Part shown: positions 18,723 through 28,378 of the stretch, piece after piece
How positions within the stretch are numbered: the first letter of the stretch is position 1
Layout: the number at the start of each line of letters is the position of its first letter
Origin: Pseudidiomarina taiwanensis
GTDB lineage: Bacteria > Pseudomonadota > Gammaproteobacteria > Enterobacterales > Alteromonadaceae
NCBI RefSeq assembly: GCF_003987435.1
Contig: NZ_PIQG01000005.1
Span: 124,001-188,000 of the forward strand
Length of the DNA: 64,000 bases
Direction of reading: 5' to 3'
Notes under the pieces: generated by a model
Seen by the model: the letters and a program-made list of their open reading frames with translations, nothing else
What the model was told of the DNA's origin: nothing
The model's database searches: none
Position numbers and translations under genes: made by a program

Positions 18723-18803
18723 AAAACGAGCAAACAGCCTAGTCTCTGAGTTGGTGCTGTAGTATGCTCAAAACATCACTGAAATAATCTTGGTTTGAGA
18801 CGT

Positions 18804-20207
18804 ATGCCTCGTTACCTCTTGCTGCTTCTTTTTACGCTTGCGCTGTTGGGTTGTACACCACAGCCGCAAAGCTACCAACTTGAAGAAATTCAGCAACGCG
18901 GTGTCATTCGAGTCGGTACGTTACTCGGCCCAACCACCTACTTCCTTGACCAAGAGCGCGAAGCCGGGCTTGAGTATGCGCTGGCCAAGCGCTTCGCCGA
19001 CCAGCTTGGGGTCGAACTTGAAATGGTTCCACGTTACAACGTTGATCACTTGTTCACTCTGCTTGAACAAGGTGAGGTCGATTTGTTGGCAGCTGGACTC
19101 GATCGAACCCCGCAACGGTCTGAACGCTATCGATTTACCCCGCCTTATCAAGAAATTGCACAGCGAGTTGTGTATCGTCAGGGCAGCCGAGATCGTCCTC
19201 GGGTATTGGCTGAACTTGACGATGAATTAGTAGTGGTTGCAGGCAGTAGCCATCATGAAGAACTCCTCGCGATTGCCGATGAATATCCTGATCTGCAATG
19301 GCGCGCGACGACGGAGCACGATGCCAGTGAACTCTTGCAGTTAGTGATGGCCGGGGAAATTGCGTATACCATCGCCGATAGCAACATTTTGGATGTGCAT
19401 CGGCGCTTTTATCCTGACATCAGTGTTGCCTTTACCTTCCGCGACGATGTCGATGTTGCTTGGGTATTTCCGCAAGGAAATGATAGTTCCGTTTATGCTC
19501 TTGCGATTCAGTTTTTAGGAGAGCTGCGGCAAAGTGGTGAGTTAGACCAACTTATCGATCGGCATTTCGGACATATCGAAGATTTTAATTATGTCGACAC
19601 CAGTCTTTTTATCGATGCGGTGGAGACGGTTCTCCCGCGTTATCGGCCGATGTTTGAAACCCACGCAGGCTCGCTAGATTGGCGTTTGTTGGCAGCGATA
19701 AGTTATCAGGAAAGTCATTGGAATCCGCGCGCTAAATCGCCGACCGGAGTGCGTGGCATGATGATGTTAACCCTACCCACTGCGAAGGCGATGGGCGTCA
19801 CGAGTCGGCTTAATCCTGAGCAAAGCATTCGTGGTGGAGCCCGTTACTTTGAGCAAATGCTCGAGCGTATTCCTGCGCGTATTCAGTCACCCGATCGGAT
19901 CTGGTTTGCGCTGGCAGCCTACAATATTGGTTTTGGTCACCTGGAAGATGCTCGTATTTTGACGCAACGGCAGGGTGCTGACCCAGATCGCTGGATCGAT
20001 GTCAGAAAACGTCTACCCTTATTAAGACAGAAAAAATATTATCGTGAGACGCGGTTCGGTTTTGCTCGCGGTGATGAACCCGTTCGGTACGTAGGGAATA
20101 TCCGCCGATATTATGACACGCTAGTCTGGCTCGATGACCGTGGACGGATTCCACAAGCATCGTTTGAGATTGATTTGCCAGCGCTAGCTGAAGACGAGGC
20201 CGAGTAA
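18804..20207 (+). CDS. mltF: Membrane-bound lytic murein transglycosylase F
   Basis: 467 residues. The signal peptide ends at a LLGC lipobox, so it is probably a lipoprotein. The N-terminal domain (about 30-265) resembles solute-binding proteins (GVIRVGTLLGPTTYF), as in MltF. The C-terminal SLT domain (about 285-445) has the catalytic Glu in SYQESHWNPRAKSPTGVRGMM and the AAYNIGFGHLEDAR segment. The enzyme cleaves peptidoglycan glycan strands to 1,6-anhydromuropeptides. ATG 18804 is chosen over a TTG at 18795. The family is found directly beside purL in enterobacteria, as here, though usually divergent. Confidence 0.93.
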   Translation: MPRYLLLLLFTLALLGCTPQPQSYQLEEIQQRGVIRVGTLLGPTTYFLDQEREAGLEYALAKRFADQLGVELEMVPRYNVDHLFTLLEQGEVDLLAAGLDRTPQRSERYRFTPPYQEIAQRVVYRQGSRDRPRVLAELDDELVVVAGSSHHEELLAIADEYPDLQWRATTEHDASELLQLVMAGEIAYTIADSNILDVHRRFYPDISVAFTFRDDVDVAWVFPQGNDSSVYALAIQFLGELRQSGELDQLIDRHFGHIEDFNYVDTSLFIDAVETVLPRYRPMFETHAGSLDWRLLAAISYQESHWNPRAKSPTGVRGMMMLTLPTAKAMGVTSRLNPEQSIRGGARYFEQMLERIPARIQSPDRIWFALAAYNIGFGHLEDARILTQRQGADPDRWIDVRKRLPLLRQKKYYRETRFGFARGDEPVRYVGNIRRYYDTLVWLDDRGRIPQASFEIDLPALAEDEAE

Positions 20208-20327
20208 ATGCGTAAAGCAAAGCGAATCCCGACTCATCAGCGCCGCCGAGCCTGGTTGCGCAAACAGCGTCACTTACAAACTGAGCGCCGGCAAAAGTGG
20301 TTTCGTTTATTAGAGACGAACGAGTAG
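20208..20327 (+). CDS. Small, very basic 39-residue protein
   Basis: The frame begins at an ATG immediately after the mltF stop (TAAATG) and runs 39 codons with about half of its residues Arg, Lys or Gln (MRKAKRIPTHQRRRAWLRKQ at the start), ending LLETNE. The junction favours translational re-initiation after mltF. Composition suggests nucleic-acid or ribosome contact, but no family was recognised. It sits between mltF and the purL promoter, where no other gene fits. It could be chance, since Arg-rich frames are common, but it occupies exactly the space left between the two genes. Confidence 0.45.
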   Translation: MRKAKRIPTHQRRRAWLRKQRHLQTERRQKWFRLLETNE

Positions 20328-20347
20328 CCGTTTAGGCTATTTCTGAC

Positions 20348-20353
20348 TATAAT
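20348..20353 (+). promoter_or_regulatory. Probable -10 element of purL
   Basis: TATAAT lies 42 bases before the purL start, a perfect -10. A matching -35 is not clear at 17 bp, so an activator or an extended element may be used. No PurR-like palindrome was found in this short leader. Confidence 0.5.
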
Positions 20354-20395
20354 AGGCGCTTCGTTTTTTCCGCTCTCAACCCTGGAGATAAACCT

Positions 20396-23300
20396 GTGGA
20401 AATTGTACGCGGCGCCCCTGCCTTATCTGAATTCCGAGCTGATAAATTACTTCAACGTTTAACTGAAGCAGGCTTTGCTGTCACTGAGGTTTATGCCGAG
20501 TTCGTTCACTTTGTCGAAACCAATGCCGCGTTAACTGACAGCGCAAATCAGGTCTTAGCTAAGCTCTTGACCTATGGCCCAGAACGCGCAGCCCACACTC
20601 CAGCGGGTGAATTGTTCTTGGTGGTTCCGCGTGCAGGGACGATTTCCCCGTGGTCATCGAAAGCAACAGATATCGCGCACAATTGTGGGTTGAGTGAAAT
20701 TCAGCGCATTGAACGGGGTGTTGCGTATTATTTGACGGGTGATGTCAGCACTGAGCAGCGCGACAAGATTGCTGCGTTGTTACATGACCGTATGACCGAA
20801 ATGGTGCTTGGCGAGTTAACCGAGGCAGATGTTTTATTCCAACATGCCGAACCGGGGCGCCTGACCAGCGTTGATATTTTAGCGGGTGGACGCGAGGCCC
20901 TCGCAAGAGCCAACATCGATATGGGATTGGCGCTTGCCGACGATGAAATTGATTATCTCTACAGCAATTTTAATCACCTCGGCCGTAACCCAAACGACAT
21001 CGAGCTATATATGTTTGCGCAGGCGAACTCCGAGCATTGTCGCCATAAGATTTTTAATGCCGATTGGAGTATCGACGGAAAGCCGCAACTCAAATCATTA
21101 TTTAAAATGATTAAAAACACCTATGAGTGTACTCCTGAACAAGTGTTGTCAGCCTATAAAGATAACGCGGCGGTGATGGTCGGCTCCGAAGCTGGGCGCT
21201 TTTATCCGCATCCTGTGGGTCACCCTGCCGCAGGCGAGTACAGCTACTTTCACGAGCCGATTCATATTTTGATGAAGGTGGAAACCCATAACCACCCGAC
21301 TGCAATTTCACCCTATCCTGGTGCTGCAACTGGGTCTGGTGGTGAGATCCGTGATGAAGGTGCAACCGGGCGCGGCTCGAAGCCGAAAGCAGGTTTGGTT
21401 GGCTTCTCGGTATCGAATCTGAAAATTCCAGGTTTTGAACAGCCGTGGGAAGTAGACTTCGGCAAACCTGAGCGTATTGTTTCTGCACTCGATATTATGC
21501 TTGAGGGGCCACTTGGTGGCGCGGCATTTAATAATGAATTTGGACGTCCTGCATTGACCGGCTACTTCCGTACCTACGAAGAGCAGGTTGAGAGCCATAA
21601 TGGCTCTGAAGTGCGTGGTTATCACAAACCGATCATGATTGCTGGTGGTCTAGGTAATATTCGCGAGCAACACGTTGAGAAGGGTGAAATTCCTGTCGGT
21701 GCTAAGTTAGTTGTCCTCGGTGGCCCGGCGATGAATATCGGCCTTGGTGGCGGTGCAGCCTCGTCGATGACCTCGGGTACTTCGCACGAAGATCTTGATT
21801 TTGCCTCGGTGCAACGGGATAACCCCGAAATGGAGCGGCGTTGTCAGGAAGTTATTGACCGCTGTTGGCAGCTCGGGGAACAAAACCCTATCGCGTTTAT
21901 TCATGACGTGGGAGCCGGTGGTCTGTCGAATGCAATGCCAGAGCTTGTCAGCGACGGCGGACGTGGCGGCAAATTCGACTTGCGTGCGATACCTAACGAT
22001 GAATCGAGTATGACCCCGCTTGAGATTTGGTGTAACGAATCGCAAGAACGCTACGTACTCGCTATTGCTCCGGAAAACATGGAGCGCTTTGCTGCGATTT
22101 GTGAGCGTGAGCGGGCCCCTTATGCGGTCATTGGTGAAGCCACAGAAGCCGAGCATTTAAGCCTGTATGATGCGCACTTTGACAATCAACCGATTGATTT
22201 ACCACTCGACGTTTTACTCGGTAAGCCGCCTAAGATGCACCGTGATGTTAGCTCATTAAAAGCACAAGGTAAGGCTTTAAACACCGATAACATCCAGCTA
22301 GATGAGGCTGCCAAACGGCTATTAAGATTGCCGACCATTGCCGAAAAGACGTTCTTGATAACCATTGGTGATCGCACTGTAACGGGTCTAGTTGCGCGGG
22401 ATCAGATGGTGGGACCATGGCAGATTCCGGTTGCTGATGTCGCAGTCACCGCCGCTAGTTATGATAGCTATGCCGGTGAAGCGATGGCAATGGGTGAGCG
22501 CACGCCGGTCGCTCTACTCGACTTTGCCGCTTCGGCAAAACTCGCAGTGGGTGAGGCATTAACTAACATTGCTGCGGCCGATATTGGCGATTTACAGGCG
22601 ATTAAATTGTCTGCGAACTGGATGGCTGCAGCAGGTCATCCCGGTGAGGATGCAGGTTTGTATGAGGCTGTGAAAGCGGTCGGTGAGGAACTTTGTCCTG
22701 CGCTCGGTATTACAATTCCGGTGGGCAAAGATTCGATGTCGATGAAAACCAGTTGGCAAGAGCAGGGCGAAGATAAAGCCGTGACTGCGCCGCTGAGCCT
22801 GATTATCACCGCATTTGGACGAGTCCGCGATATCCGTCGCACACTTACCCCACAACTGCGAACGGACAAAGGTGATACACAACTGCTCTTGATCGACCTA
22901 GGCGCCGGTAAAAATCGTTTAGGTGGCTCGTGTCTCGCGCAGGTTTATCGTGAACTTGGTGATGTCCCGCCTACCGTGGATAGCCCTGAGCGCCTAGCAG
23001 GCTTCTTTAATGCGACGCAAAAGCTCCTCCATGACGGCAAACTTCTGGCTTACCATGACCGCTCGGATGGTGGTTTATTTGTGACCGTGGCAGAGATGGC
23101 ATTCGCTGGACATTGTGGTGTTGAGGTTCGTCTAGATGAATTAGGCGAAGATAACCTTGCTGCCTTATTCAGTGAGGAGCTTGGTGCGGTTATCCAAGTT
23201 CAGCAAGATGAACTAGAAAACGTGAAAGCCACCTATGCTGAGGCAGGTCTTGATGATTGTTTACATGTTATTGGTAAGGTCGTTCGCGAAGATGTGATTC

Positions 23301-24292
23301 GCTTTACGCGTGCTGGCGAAGATGTGCTATGTCATTTACGCAGCCAATATCGCAGTATTTGGGCCGAAACAACGCATCAGATGCAGCGTTTACGCGATAA
23401 CCCGGAATGTGCAGATGAAGAGTTTGAGGCCAAACAGCGTCTTGATGACCCAGGCTTACAAGCTAAACTGAGCTTCGATCCAAGCCATGATGTTGCCTCA
23501 CCGTATATCAATACGGGGCGCGACCCGATGATTGCCATTTTACGCGAGCAAGGGGTCAACTCTCATATTGAAATGGCGGCTGCTTTTGACCGTGCCGGTT
23601 TTGCGGCGATTGACGCGCATATGAGCGACATTCTCGCTGGCCGTGTCAGTTTAGATAAGTTTGATGGTCTGGTGGCCTGTGGTGGCTTCTCTTATGGTGA
23701 CGTTCTCGGTGCCGGAGAGGGTTGGGCGAAATCCATCCTCTTTAACAACCGAGCTCGAGATGAGTTCGCTGCCTTTTTTGAGCGTCAGCGCACCTTTGCG
23801 CTTGGCGTGTGTAACGGCTGTCAGATGCTCTCTAATTTGAAATCACTCATTCCAGGGGCTGAGCTATGGCCTCATTTTGTTACCAACCGCTCAGAGCGTT
23901 TCGAAGCGCGCTTCAGCTTAGTTGAAATCGAGCAAAACGATTCACTATTCTTCGCTGGTATGGCCGGTTCGCGCATGCCTATTGCGGTTTCTCACGGTGA
24001 AGGACGAGCTGAGTTCAAAGCCAACCAACTTGAGCAAGTCGAAGCGTCAGGTTTAGTGACCATGCGTTATATCGACAACAAAGGCGGTGTCGCCAGTCAG
24101 TACCCGGCAAATCCGAATGGTTCACCAAACGGAATCACTGGCTTAACCACAACGGATGGTCGCGTTAGCATTATGATGCCGCACCCTGAGCGAGTGTTCA
24201 GAACGGTGGCGAATAGTTGGCATCCAGATGAGTGGGGCGAGGATAGTCCGTGGATGCGGATGTTCCGTAATGCCCGAGTCTATCTCGGCTAA
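20396..24292 (+). CDS. purL: Phosphoribosylformylglycinamidine synthase (single-chain PurL)
   Basis: 1298 residues, the large gammaproteobacterial form that combines synthetase and glutaminase. It starts at GTG 20396 with GGAG 10-13 bases upstream, giving [14 protein letters not shown], close to E. coli PurL. It has an N-terminal PurS-like domain, two AIRS-like halves ([15 protein letters not shown] and [19 protein letters not shown] are conserved). The C-terminal glutamine amidotransferase has the Cys in [10 protein letters not shown] and the His/Glu in [10 protein letters not shown]. It makes FGAM from FGAR, step four of purine synthesis. Convergent with tadA, 18 bases apart. Confidence 0.97.
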   Translation: MEIVRGAPALSEFRADKLLQRLTEAGFAVTEVYAEFVHFVETNAALTDSANQVLAKLLTYGPERAAHTPAGELFLVVPRAGTISPWSSKATDIAHNCGLSEIQRIERGVAYYLTGDVSTEQRDKIAALLHDRMTEMVLGELTEADVLFQHAEPGRLTSVDILAGGREALARANIDMGLALADDEIDYLYSNFNHLGRNPNDIELYMFAQANSEHCRHKIFNADWSIDGKPQLKSLFKMIKNTYECTPEQVLSAYKDNAAVMVGSEAGRFYPHPVGHPAAGEYSYFHEPIHILMKVETHNHPTAISPYPGAATGSGGEIRDEGATGRGSKPKAGLVGFSVSNLKIPGFEQPWEVDFGKPERIVSALDIMLEGPLGGAAFNNEFGRPALTGYFRTYEEQVESHNGSEVRGYHKPIMIAGGLGNIREQHVEKGEIPVGAKLVVLGGPAMNIGLGGGAASSMTSGTSHEDLDFASVQRDNPEMERRCQEVIDRCWQLGEQNPIAFIHDVGAGGLSNAMPELVSDGGRGGKFDLRAIPNDESSMTPLEIWCNESQERYVLAIAPENMERFAAICERERAPYAVIGEATEAEHLSLYDAHFDNQPIDLPLDVLLGKPPKMHRDVSSLKAQGKALNTDNIQLDEAAKRLLRLPTIAEKTFLITIGDRTVTGLVARDQMVGPWQIPVADVAVTAASYDSYAGEAMAMGERTPVALLDFAASAKLAVGEALTNIAAADIGDLQAIKLSANWMAAAGHPGEDAGLYEAVKAVGEELCPALGITIPVGKDSMSMKTSWQEQGEDKAVTAPLSLIITAFGRVRDIRRTLTPQLRTDKGDTQLLLIDLGAGKNRLGGSCLAQVYRELGDVPPTVDSPERLAGFFNATQKLLHDGKLLAYHDRSDGGLFVTVAEMAFAGHCGVEVRLDELGEDNLAALFSEELGAVIQVQQDELENVKATYAEAGLDDCLHVIGKVVREDVIRFTRAGEDVLCHLRSQYRSIWAETTHQMQRLRDNPECADEEFEAKQRLDDPGLQAKLSFDPSHDVASPYINTGRDPMIAILREQGVNSHIEMAAAFDRAGFAAIDAHMSDILAGRVSLDKFDGLVACGGFSYGDVLGAGEGWAKSILFNNRARDEFAAFFERQRTFALGVCNGCQMLSNLKSLIPGAELWPHFVTNRSERFEARFSLVEIEQNDSLFFAGMAGSRMPIAVSHGEGRAEFKANQLEQVEASGLVTMRYIDNKGGVASQYPANPNGSPNGITGLTTTDGRVSIMMPHPERVFRTVANSWHPDEWGEDSPWMRMFRNARVYLG

Positions 24293-24310
24293 GCGAGCGA
24301 CTTTGTCAGA

Positions 24311-24781
24311 CTATTTTTCGGGCTTTGGCGTATTGCGCCGAGCCCGAAAAAAGCTTTTTAACTGCGCTGAAGCCTGTTCTTGGCAAACACCACTCACTAC
24401 TTCCACTTTATGATTCATACAGGCGTGATTGAGCACGTCAATCGCTGAGCCTGTTGCTCCTGTGCGCGGATCAGTGGTCGCATAGATAAGCCGTTTAATA
24501 CGCGCGTGGGTGATGGCTCCTGCACACATTGCACAAGGCTCGAGGGTGACATAAAGCTCAGTCTCAGGTAGTCGATAATTCTTTAGTTTTGCGCCGGCTG
24601 CTCGAATGGCCACGATCTCAGCGTGAGCGCTTGGATCATTATTTTGAATCATTTGATTGTAGCCTTCAGCGATGATTTCACCGTTGGCAACGATCACAGC
24701 GCCTACCGGCACTTCTCCGATTTGCTCTGCTTGTGCGGCGAGCTCTAAAGCTCGTTGCATAAATTTTTGATGGTCGGACAT
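24311..24781 (-). CDS. tadA: tRNA-specific adenosine deaminase
   Basis: 156 residues. The zinc-binding deaminase motifs are present: HAEIVAIRAA (His and catalytic Glu) and TLEPCAMCAGAI (two Cys). TadA converts A34 to inosine in tRNA-Arg(ACG) and is essential in most bacteria. The start at 24781 gives MSDHQKFMQRALELA, the expected N-terminus. A longer frame upstream would run through the Oar-receptor terminator and is rejected. In enterobacteria tadA also follows the purL-mltF region, so synteny supports the call. Confidence 0.95.
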   Translation of the reverse strand: MSDHQKFMQRALELAAQAEQIGEVPVGAVIVANGEIIAEGYNQMIQNNDPSAHAEIVAIRAAGAKLKNYRLPETELYVTLEPCAMCAGAITHARIKRLIYATTDPRTGATGSAIDVLNHACMNHKVEVVSGVCQEQASAQLKSFFRARRNTPKPEK

Positions 24782-24823
24782 AGCTTCGTATCTAGCGAAA
24801 TAGAATTGCTCATGCAGTTTAAA

Positions 24824-24852
24824 AAAAAAGCCCTCGCAGTGCGAGGGCTTTT
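24824..24852 (-). terminator. Terminator of the Oar-like receptor gene
   Basis: Reading leftwards, GCCCTCGC / GCGAGGGC with a 3-base loop is followed by nine T. It lies between the receptor stop at 24873 and the tadA start at 24781. Confidence 0.85.
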
Positions 24853-24872
24853 CGGTATCTAAGACAGTTTGC

Positions 24873-27800
24873 TTAGAACTTGTATGAAACACCTACACGG
24901 ATTTCCCAAAGTGATGGTGTTGTCACACGAGACTGACCATCAGGCTGGAAGAATTCGATGAATTCATACTGACCTTGAGCGTTGAGGTTTTCAGCAACTT
25001 CAACAACTGGCGCGTTCTGTGGGAAGCCAGGTTGATAGAGCACGCCCCAGTCGCTGTTCAGCATGTTACCGAGGTTCTCAATCACGAAGAAGGCTTCAGC
25101 TTTGTGGCCGTCCATGAAACCAGGAAGTTCTTGTGAAACTTTCAGGTCAAATTTGTGCCACCAGCTACCGTAGAACTCGTTACGTGGAGCAATGCCGCCA
25201 GCGTATGAGCCAAGACCAGATTGCTCAACGAATGCGAAGAATGCATCAGTGTCAAAACCTGGGTCGAAAGCTACGTTTGGATCATCGATACCAGTTGGTA
25301 CGTAGAGCAATTGACGGTCACGAGCGAAATCGCCAAGAACGTCAGTACCTGCGAAGGTATAGCTAAACGGACGACCTTTATTCGCTTGGCCGAAGAGGCT
25401 GAAGCGAGTGGTGTAACCGTCGATGAACTCTTGCTCATAACCAACACGAAGAGTGAAGCGGTGTGGGATTTCATAGTTTGAAGTCGCCGCCGCAGGGTTG
25501 TTCATGTCAGCAGTTGAGTAGTTTACGAAGTTTGAGAACGCCACTGAGCTGGTCATTGGGTTCGCATCTTCAGACTTCGAGTAAGCGTACGCAAGTGACC
25601 AGTCAAGACCGAAGTCATATGCTTTGCTTACCGCGAGTGACAAGTTGAACTGGTCACCAGCATCGTTTGAGTTGGTCAACATGAAGTCAGCTTCACGACC
25701 TTCGATGCTTGAGTAAACTGGACGGCCGTCTGGGGCAGTACCAACTTGCTCTTGTGCTAAGTCAACCAAAGTCACAGCGTCTTGACGCTTAGTGAACAAC
25801 ACGTCACCCATGACAACGTAGCCGCTGTCGAAGGTATAGGTTGCACCTAACGCGTACTTCCACTCACTTGGGATTTCGAAGTTTGGATCCAATACGTTCA
25901 CCGCACTGTCGCCGGTTGCGTTAGCAACGCCATCGAACAAGTTTTGTGGGATGTCGTAGATTGGGTTACCAGAACCAGTCAACGGAGTGTTGAAAAGGTC
26001 TGGACGTGAACGGTCTTGCAATTGGATTTGCGTGATACCATCGTTTTGATAGTTGTTCGCGATCCATACGTTCGGGTTACCACCAGAGTAAAGACCTAAA
26101 CCACCACGAACTTCAAGTTCTGGAGTTGCACGCCAGTTAAAACCGAAACGTGGCTGAATCAAGCCTTCGCCATCAAAGTTTGATGCGTTGCTGAAACCGT
26201 AACGGTTTACGAAGTTAGTGTTTTCACGTGGTAAATCGCTGCTGGTATACCAGTCATAGCGAAGACCGTAAGTTAACGTCAGGTCATACTCGTATAAGTA
26301 GTATTCATCTTGCAAGTAAAGGGTATTAATTGCATAGCTGAATGCACCTGCTGCATCTTCTGCGTTGTTGGTACCTGCACCACTACCGTAGTAGATACGC
26401 GCTGGGATACCGGCTTCAAAATCATCGATTGAATCAAAGCGATATTCACCCACAGCGTGCTGTACGAACAGGTTGAAGACGTCGAGTTCTTCGCGCTCGA
26501 AACCACCAGTGATAACGTGATCACCGACGAAGTAAGTACCGGCAAACTTCATGAAGGTCGTGTCGTACTTAAGTTTGTTTGCTTGACGTGAATCGTCCGC
26601 ACCTAAGTAAACTGTTGCACGCGAGTCGCTGCCGTCGTTGTCGTGATCGTTGAAAGTGGTGATTTGAACTTCACCAATGTCACGCGGGCCAACGGTTTGT
26701 TGCGTGTTGTCAACTTCAGAGTAACCAAGACGAACTTCAGTTGAGAAGTTATCAGTCCAGTCAGAGTATAACTCACCAACAAATGAAGTCAGTTCAGTAC
26801 CACGGAAGTAGTAGTGGTTCGAGAACTCGTATTCACTTGGGCTAGCGTCTGAAGGACGGATGTTACCGCCATCGTTCCAGTTATAAGTAAATGCTGCACG
26901 GTGGTCAGAGTTGATCTGCCAGTCTAATTTCAGCATTAGTTTTTCATCTTCAACAGGTGAAGAAGTCAATGGAGCACCAACATCATAGCCGTAGACATCA
27001 CGAGCGATTTGCGCGATACGGTCGAGTTGAGCTTGGCTTACACCATTGATACGAGTACCGGCGTTTGAATCTGCCGCACCGTATGAGAAGTTCGCAACAC
27101 CTTCATATTTTTCGTATGAAGTGAAGAAGAACAATGAATCTTCGATAATCGCGCCACCTACGTTGAAGCCATAACGCTTCTCGGTGTAGTTACCGTTATC
27201 AAGTTCAGTGTCTTCAATCTTGTCACCTTTGAGTGAATCGTTGGTGTAATCGAAGAATACGCCGCCGAACAACTCGTTTTGACCAGATTTAGTTACAGCG
27301 TTGATGTTACACGCGGTGAAGCCACCGTACATGACATCAAATGGAGCCAATTCAACAGCAACCTGTTGGATTGAGTCGTAAGAGAATGGCATACGCTCGG
27401 TTGGGTAACCGTTGCTGTTCAAACCGAAGTTATCGTTTAAGCGAACACCGTCTACCGTCAAGCTGTTGTAACGCGGATGCGCGCCACCACACTGGATTGC
27501 ATCACCGAAGCTTTCGTCGATGTAGACACGCGGGTCGATACGGACGATGTCTTTGATGTCACGGTTGATTGCTGGAGCGGTTTCCAAGTCACGCAAGCTA
27601 AAGTTAGAAGCAGGACCGGTACCACCGTAGTTGTTGTTCATGAGTGCGGTGCCAGTGACCGCAATACGCTCTACGTCGCTCGACTGAACCATGACTGATA
27701 CGTTCGCGGTATCACCCAAGACCAGGAAGACTTCTTCTTCAGTAACATTGCCAGAAACTGGGTCAGTTACTTTAACGATGTATGGACCACCAACTGGAAG

Positions 27801-28022
27801 ACCACGCGCTGAGAAGTTACCGTTTTCATTCGAAGTCAAGGTACGGACGGCGCCAGTACGCGTGTCAACGATTTCAACTTGAGCATTAGCGACAGTAGCA
27901 CCGGCGTCAGAGGTGACCACACCACGCAAGTCAGAAGCAGTTTCTTGCGCGTAGACCGTGGCTGACATACCGATTGCGAGTGCAACTGCGGCAGCTAAGC
28001 GACTTGGTTTGCTGTTAAACAT
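24873..28022 (-). CDS. Oar-like TonB-dependent receptor with N-terminal carboxypeptidase-regulatory-like domain
   Basis: 1049 residues. The signal peptide ends at TVYAQE. Residues about 30-115 form a carboxypeptidase-regulatory-like beta-sandwich (LRGVVTSDAGATVANAQVEI). The plug follows with NSLTVDGVRLNDNFGLNSNG and the barrel runs to a terminal VGVSYKF. The architecture matches Oar-type receptors, which in Myxococcus and marine bacteria are linked to protein or adhesin export or uptake. Two neighbouring clues tie it to phosphate: a Pho-box-like element upstream on this strand, and the divergent phoBR-pst locus. TAGGAAAG lies before the start at 28022. Its cargo is unknown. Confidence 0.85.
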   Translation of the reverse strand: MFNSKPSRLAAAVALAIGMSATVYAQETASDLRGVVTSDAGATVANAQVEIVDTRTGAVRTLTSNENGNFSARGLPVGGPYIVKVTDPVSGNVTEEEVFLVLGDTANVSVMVQSSDVERIAVTGTALMNNNYGGTGPASNFSLRDLETAPAINRDIKDIVRIDPRVYIDESFGDAIQCGGAHPRYNSLTVDGVRLNDNFGLNSNGYPTERMPFSYDSIQQVAVELAPFDVMYGGFTACNINAVTKSGQNELFGGVFFDYTNDSLKGDKIEDTELDNGNYTEKRYGFNVGGAIIEDSLFFFTSYEKYEGVANFSYGAADSNAGTRINGVSQAQLDRIAQIARDVYGYDVGAPLTSSPVEDEKLMLKLDWQINSDHRAAFTYNWNDGGNIRPSDASPSEYEFSNHYYFRGTELTSFVGELYSDWTDNFSTEVRLGYSEVDNTQQTVGPRDIGEVQITTFNDHDNDGSDSRATVYLGADDSRQANKLKYDTTFMKFAGTYFVGDHVITGGFEREELDVFNLFVQHAVGEYRFDSIDDFEAGIPARIYYGSGAGTNNAEDAAGAFSYAINTLYLQDEYYLYEYDLTLTYGLRYDWYTSSDLPRENTNFVNRYGFSNASNFDGEGLIQPRFGFNWRATPELEVRGGLGLYSGGNPNVWIANNYQNDGITQIQLQDRSRPDLFNTPLTGSGNPIYDIPQNLFDGVANATGDSAVNVLDPNFEIPSEWKYALGATYTFDSGYVVMGDVLFTKRQDAVTLVDLAQEQVGTAPDGRPVYSSIEGREADFMLTNSNDAGDQFNLSLAVSKAYDFGLDWSLAYAYSKSEDANPMTSSVAFSNFVNYSTADMNNPAAATSNYEIPHRFTLRVGYEQEFIDGYTTRFSLFGQANKGRPFSYTFAGTDVLGDFARDRQLLYVPTGIDDPNVAFDPGFDTDAFFAFVEQSGLGSYAGGIAPRNEFYGSWWHKFDLKVSQELPGFMDGHKAEAFFVIENLGNMLNSDWGVLYQPGFPQNAPVVEVAENLNAQGQYEFIEFFQPDGQSRVTTPSLWEIRVGVSYKF

Positions 28023-28156
28023 GATGTTGCTTTCCTAGGTTGTTTTAAATAAAACAGTTAAATCCTGTTAGTACAGAGCGTATTCCATTACTGTTACGAT
28101 TTGATGAATCTTTCGAATCATCGGAACTTTTCGCCGCAATAGTGTTCCAAACCAAT

Positions 28157-28174
28157 GTTACAACATGGTGACAA
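28157..28174 (-). promoter_or_regulatory. Putative PhoB box of the Oar-like receptor
   Basis: On the minus strand TTGTCACCATGTTGTAAC is two heptamers, TTGTCAC and TTGTAAC, with a 4-bp spacer, matching the Pho-box layout. A CACTAT -10 candidate lies 12 bp downstream on that strand. A further CTGTGAT half-site sits just upstream. Confidence 0.65.
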
Positions 28175-28318
28175 TCACCATCACAGCACAATTTAAACAG
28201 AGCAAACTACAGCTTACTTACCCTGCTTGGGATACAGATGAAATTCAAACATCTGAGCATAGCACTGCTCGGATGTGTTTCATTTTTGTGACGTCATTTT
28301 ACACAAAATCACACCAGA

Positions 28319-28347
28319 TTGCCCATAATTCTTTTACACAATATAGT
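28319..28347 (+). promoter_or_regulatory. Sigma70-type promoter of the phosphatase-family lipoprotein gene
   Basis: TTGCCC (28319-28324) and TATAGT (28342-28347) are separated by 17 bp and lie 31 bp before the start codon. No convincing Pho box replaces the -35 here. Confidence 0.6.
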
Positions 28348-28378
28348 GATTATTCATCGAATTTTTAGGTCGTAACAC

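Larger units (their letters stand above)
28023..28378. other. 356-base divergent control region between the Oar-like receptor and the phosphatase-family lipoprotein
   Basis: No gene is seen here. The region holds a leftward Pho-box-like element (28157-28174), an inverted repeat TTTTGTG-N11-CACAAAA (28284-28308) and a rightward sigma70-type promoter (28319-28347). The leftward receptor leader is long, about 120 bases from the predicted start of transcription to the ATG, and may carry further control. Confidence 0.7.

Noticed and set aside
24314-24350. Strong inverted repeat at the 3' end of tadA as a purL terminator
   Set aside because: The stem CGGGCT / AGCCCG is followed by A on both strands, not T, so it is not an intrinsic terminator for purL or tadA; the sequence is coding in tadA.
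28286-28303. Possible Pho box TTGTGACGTCATTTTACA before the phosphatase-family lipoprotein
   Set aside because: Both heptamers depart from TGTCAT in key positions and no -10 lies at 10-12 bp; a normal sigma70 promoter is present instead.
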